Part shown: positions 4,803-6,473 of the stretch, piece by piece | Numbering within the stretch: the stretch's first letter is position 1 | Layout: each line of letters opens with the position of its first letter | Source of the DNA: Lachnospiraceae bacterium UBA5895 | GTDB taxonomy: Bacteria > Bacillota > Clostridia > Lachnospirales > Lachnospiraceae | NCBI GenBank assembly: GCA_002431915.1 | Contig: DJEP01000046.1 | Coordinates: 1-6,473 of the forward strand | DNA: 6,473 nt | Direction of reading: 5' to 3' | The notes under the pieces: generated by a model | Database searches by the model: none | Seen by the model: the letters and a program-made list of their open reading frames with translations, nothing else | What the model was told of the DNA's origin: nothing | Translations under genes and position numbers: made by a program

Positions 4803-6473
4803 ATGTCCGGCGGGCATCAGCGTCTTGGCATCCGGCATGTCGCCGTACTCGCCGTCACTCTGTGGAGGTGTCGGCTGCCTCCTGCCGGCAGCTGATGTCC
4901 CGGTTGTCGCTGGCTTTTCGATTCTCTTCTGTCCGGGCATCCCGGGCTGCCCTGTCTTCTTCGGTGCGGAGTCTTCCTCATTCACCCGGCTGTTTCGTGT
5001 CACGATGATCTTCTTCGGACCGTATTTTTCTCTGTCCAGGCGTTCCTTTTCCGCTTCCTGTGCCCGTTGCCTGTAGACATCTTCCTTTGTTTTCTCCGAC
5101 TCTGCCCGTTTTTCCACGACTTTCACCGGCTTCTTCTGTGTATCTGCGGCAAGGCGCATTCTCTGCTTCTGCTCCGGAGATACCGGATCTGCGATGAGAC
5201 CGGTGAGTTTCCCACGGTACAGCACTGTCAGTTCATGCAAGGCTCTGGTAGCAGCCACATACAGTTGCTTCACATAACCGTCTTCCACCGGATAATCCTC
5301 CCCCGAGGCATTGAAGATCAATACCGCGTCAAATTCCAGACCCTTGGTGTATTTTAACGGAAGCACCATGACGCCCTCGCCGATCTCCCATTTACCGTTA
5401 TCGCCGGTATTCAGTTCTATACTTCCCTGCAGGACATCCGTTACTTTTTCCGCCTCCGCTTCGTCAATGCAGATCACGGCAATGGTGTCCAGCCCCTTGA
5501 TCTGCCATGCCTTGATGATCTGCTCTGCCTGTGCCACCTGATCCGTAACATCCGCACACTTTTTCACAGTAACCGGCTCTCCGTGGCGGATGATGGGCTC
5601 CACCGGATAGACCGGAAAACTTCCGTGATACAGGATGTTCGTGGCAAACTCCGAGATCTCCACAGTGTTACGGTAACTCTTCTGCAAAATGCCGAAATAA
5701 TCAAATTCTCCGGGCAGCATCAGCTTCCGCAGTTCCGTCCAGTCATTCAGTCCATATTTGTCGGAAATATTCTGTGCCACATCACCCATGATCGTATAGG
5801 TACATTTGCTCAGGCAGTATTTTAAGGATGCATACGCCATCATGCCGAAATCCTGGGCTTCGTCGATCACCACATGCCCCGCCTCCCGAATCACCGTATC
5901 CTCCTTGATCCGCTTATAGAGGTACGCCATAGCTGCCAGATCGTAGACATCGAAAGTTCCTTCCGGCATGATGACGGGAAAATCCTTTTCCTGCTCCTCC
6001 TTAAGGAACCGGTCGTAAAGTTCCACTACAGATCCTTTCCATTCCCGTTTTCCGAACCAGGTCTCATAATAATGTTTCAACTTCTGCTTTTCCGGCTGGG
6101 TATAGGAATAATATTTTCCGCTGAGTTCATTCTCCAGACGTGCCATGAGGTAATCCGTCAGACGGCTGATCTTGTCCGCCCGGGACAGGTCTTTCGTCTC
6201 TTTTAACAGGCGTGTAATTGTGGCACGGTCTAACAGCACTTTGCCGGTCTTCTCGATCACCACGTCCTCTCTGGGGATCACACGGTATTCGTAACGCAGA
6301 CAGAAATTTTCGAGCTCCTTAAACCAGGCAAGGGTTCCCTTCACCGCCGGGGTCACACCTTTCACCACCGGCTTAATCTGATAGGACTTGTCCCAGTCTT
6401 CGTACAGGAGCCTGACGAACAACTGCTCCATGGTCATCTGGGAGACACCGTAGACATTCAGTTCCGGCAGCAC
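4194..6473 (-). CDS. HelD-like UvrD/SF1 helicase with a C-terminal GH31-like domain (5' end outside the window)
   Basis: The visible 759 residues open with LPELNVYGVSQMT, which in HelD proteins follows the Walker A region. I infer that the N-terminal arm and P-loop lie beyond 6473, and that the GTG at the window edge is an internal valine codon. SF1 motifs are clear: VIDEAQD (202-208, Walker B), TIMGDVAQNI (227-236), QKSYRNT (264-270), LPLKYTKGLEFDAV (371-384) and QLYVAATRALHEL (403-415). HelD uses ATP to remove stalled RNA polymerase from DNA in Firmicutes, so the likely role is RNA polymerase recycling; a DNA-repair helicase is the alternative. After residue 430 comes a charged, then Gly/Pro-rich linker (about 430-557) and a beta-rich domain (about 558-759) unrelated to helicases. 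The SF1 motifs indicate that the helicase core is intact. The gene heads a tight unit with the HAD and rhodanese-TtcA genes. Confidence 0.85.
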   Translation of the reverse strand: MLPELNVYGVSQMTMEQLFVRLLYEDWDKSYQIKPVVKGVTPAVKGTLAWFKELENFCLRYEYRVIPREDVVIEKTGKVLLDRATITRLLKETKDLSRADKISRLTDYLMARLENELSGKYYSYTQPEKQKLKHYYETWFGKREWKGSVVELYDRFLKEEQEKDFPVIMPEGTFDVYDLAAMAYLYKRIKEDTVIREAGHVVIDEAQDFGMMAYASLKYCLSKCTYTIMGDVAQNISDKYGLNDWTELRKLMLPGEFDYFGILQKSYRNTVEISEFATNILYHGSFPVYPVEPIIRHGEPVTVKKCADVTDQVAQAEQIIKAWQIKGLDTIAVICIDEAEAEKVTDVLQGSIELNTGDNGKWEIGEGVMVLPLKYTKGLEFDAVLIFNASGEDYPVEDGYVKQLYVAATRALHELTVLYRGKLTGLIADPVSPEQKQRMRLAADTQKKPVKVVEKRAESEKTKEDVYRQRAQEAEKERLDREKYGPKKIIVTRNSRVNEEDSAPKKTGQPGMPGQKRIEKPATTGTSAAGRRQPTPPQSDGEYGDMPDAKTLMPAGHSRIDCSVRMVMKGKGYVDLLSSYGTLRITPLAADLFRICFAKGQIREFPKAAVVAAGDLKYTVRENPSAVEITTGSSGIRVEKKTGALTFLGRQGKILLTERNREPRQIGDGKVWNFFNWKKDECLIAGGKGAPKAVKIGSSAVYFSYGREDDRYPGLASSKGYELIFPKGSRTLCCNIPMYGTYIAMEETELIDYYFRVRQ

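Noticed and set aside
6471..6473. GTG at the window edge as the true start of the helicase
   Set aside because: The first visible residues correspond to the part of HelD after Walker A, so the gene must continue upstream; without it the helicase would have no ATP-binding P-loop.

Overview
The window reads as a chromosomal stretch of a Clostridia-class Firmicute, most likely a Lachnospiraceae member. The evidence is the gene order yicC/yloC-remA-gmk-rpoZ (typical of Firmicutes), RemA itself (absent from Proteobacteria), a short omega subunit, strong Shine-Dalgarno sites, a sigma-A type promoter and intermediate base composition. Species cannot be fixed from the sequence alone. All supported genes lie on the minus strand, so transcription runs from high to low coordinates. 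No tRNA, rRNA, CRISPR array, insertion sequence or prophage gene was seen.

Upstream block (6473 down to 2297): a HelD-like UvrD/SF1 helicase whose N-terminal part lies outside the window, a HAD-superfamily phosphatase of the beta-phosphoglucomutase type, and a fusion of a rhodanese domain to a TtcA-like tRNA-thiolation domain. The three genes are 10 to 12 bases apart, and each downstream ribosome-binding site overlaps the preceding stop codon, so they look like one transcription unit. The helicase carries about 200 extra C-terminal residues that resemble the beta-sandwich domain preceding the catalytic barrel of glycoside hydrolase family 31. The barrel is absent.

Downstream block (2278 down to 1): a near-consensus promoter (TTGACG, 18 bases, TATAAT) followed by yicC (endoribonuclease), remA (DNA-binding regulator), gmk (guanylate kinase), rpoZ (RNA polymerase omega) and the first 19 codons of rimO (ribosomal protein S12 methylthiotransferase). 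From remA onward the genes overlap or nearly touch. This is a housekeeping operon for RNA turnover, GTP supply, transcription and ribosome modification.

Most of the window is conserved core genome. The two points that stand out are the helicase-GH31-like fusion and the rhodanese-TtcA fusion with its additional cysteine cluster. No complete new defence or mobile system can be supported from this sequence.
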